From NCBI GenBank assembly GCA_913063225.1, contig CAJXYP010000003.1, positions 1-64,000 of the forward strand: 64,000 nucleotides of DNA, given 5' to 3'. The notes beneath the pieces are model-generated. The model did not search any database. It was given only the letters and a program-made list of their open reading frames with translations, and was not told where the DNA came from. The number at the start of each line of letters is the position of its first letter. Positions within the stretch are counted from its first letter, which is position 1. Source of the stretch: an uncultured Cellvibrionales bacterium (GTDB lineage: Bacteria; Pseudomonadota; Gammaproteobacteria; Pseudomonadales; GM7GCV1). A program made the position numbers and the translations under genes. This document shows, one piece after another, positions 63,587 through 64,000 of the stretch.

Positions 63587-64000
63587 TTAACTCTGGACGA
63601 AGGATAGATTGCAGCATCCACGGGCCAGAAAATCCACTTCTAGGCAAACCAATTTACCAGTCTTTATGTGTAGATCTTCTCCACACAAAAAACTGACAAG
63701 ATCCTCAACAAAGGGATTATGAGTAACCAACAATGCGGTGCAAAGAGCTTCGCTTTCTAGATACTCCGGAAAACTCTCCGGATCTCCCCAAGGCGAGATG
63801 CCTTCCATTAATTTCGGCCGAAGCTGTGGCGCCAATATCTTCACTGCGATATCTGCTGTCTGCGCTGCCCGGGTTAACCCACTATGGAATATGGCTTCCA
63901 ATTCAGGCAGCTGAGCTTGAGCTTTGGTTAGGCTTTGTGTGACTTCATCACGCCCTGCCTGCGTCAACTCTCGCAGGTGATCTGGTAAACTGTGGACAGC
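63587..64000 (-). CDS. sixA: Phosphohistidine phosphatase SixA (partial, start beyond window)
   Basis: The reading frame is open to the window edge and runs ...AVHSLPDHLRELTQAGRDEV..., so the N-terminus with the RHG active site is missing from this window. The visible part has HSGLTRAAQTADI and the second catalytic His in LLVTHNPFVEDLVSFL. SixA removes phosphate from histidine in phosphorelay or PTS proteins. Length is consistent with about 150-160 residues in full. Convergent with folE. Confidence 0.85.
   Translation of the reverse strand, partial: AVHSLPDHLRELTQAGRDEVTQSLTKAQAQLPELEAIFHSGLTRAAQTADIAVKILAPQLRPKLMEGISPWGDPESFPEYLESEALCTALLVTHNPFVEDLVSFLCGEDLHIKTGKLVCLEVDFLARGCCNLSFVQS

Noticed and set aside
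1-64000. CRISPR arrays, rRNA genes, insertion sequences or prophage
   Set aside because: No regularly spaced repeats, rRNA text, transposase or phage structural genes were seen; the only mobile signature is at tRNA-Asp.

Overview
The window looks like about 64 kb of chromosome from a marine-type gammaproteobacterium. The support is gene order: leuC-leuD-leuB-asd-fimV-truA-trpF-trpB-trpA-folC-SPOR-cvpA-purF-metZ is the Pseudomonas-like arrangement. Other pointers are the 180-kDa-class NAD-glutamate dehydrogenase, RoxA, MsrPQ and the LpxH/PpiB pair. Base composition is moderate (high 40s % GC by eye). Genus cannot be fixed from the sequence alone.

Layout. 1-1332: a tRNA-Asp gene whose 23-bp 3' end is repeated at 1310-1332. 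Between the copies lies a very small integrated element with an excisionase-like gene, an 11-bp tandem repeat like integrase arm sites, and a two-gene cargo (CxxC/CxxC protein plus two-helix membrane protein). It has no integrase. 1.5-12.2 kb: an exported copper amine oxidase; the nadK-rhomboid-yeaC operon; pepN; msrP-msrQ; a broken NhaC-type antiporter; a small Cys-rich protein. 12.2-17 kb: a fasciclin gene flanked by a 22-bp direct repeat whose second copy is the end of roxA; an AAHS-family MFS transporter; about 960 bp of non-coding DNA with a decayed acyl-CoA-ligase end. 17-21 kb: a short exported gene set (DUF6152-like protein, exported unknown, Tat-exported aldo/keto reductase), then a MerR-HTH/PAS/class III cyclase fusion with a dyad inside its own putative promoter. 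21-26.6 kb: Fur-box bfd-bfr, cysS, glnS, ppiB, lpxH. 26.6-34.7 kb: an accessory envelope locus with two DUF6152-like proteins, a TonB-dependent receptor and two 356-residue periplasmic paralogues with a TonB-C-like end; several genes have terminator-like hairpins 25-35 nt before their start codons. 34.7-54.5 kb: miaE, a long-form acnB, then the biosynthetic block metZ, purF, cvpA, folC, trpAB, trpF, truA, fimV, asd, leuBDC, all on the minus strand. 54.7-64 kb: a divergent LysR gene, gdhB-type glutamate dehydrogenase, aroC, prmB, folE and a sixA that runs off the window.

Function. Most of the window is core metabolism: NADP, tryptophan, leucine, methionine, aspartate family, purine, folate and chorismate synthesis, tRNA charging and modification, and iron storage. 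The accessory parts are the tRNA-Asp mini-element, the DUF6152/TonB locus and the MerR-cyclase. The best candidates for something undescribed are the integrase-less tRNA-Asp element with its two-gene cargo, and the MerR-PAS-cyclase with its promoter-spacer operator. The TonB receptor/TonB-C-like paralogue/DUF6152 locus comes next. Several genes in the trp-leu block (SPOR, folC, truA, leuB) appear to start with TTG, and accD is missing from its usual place between trpA and folC.
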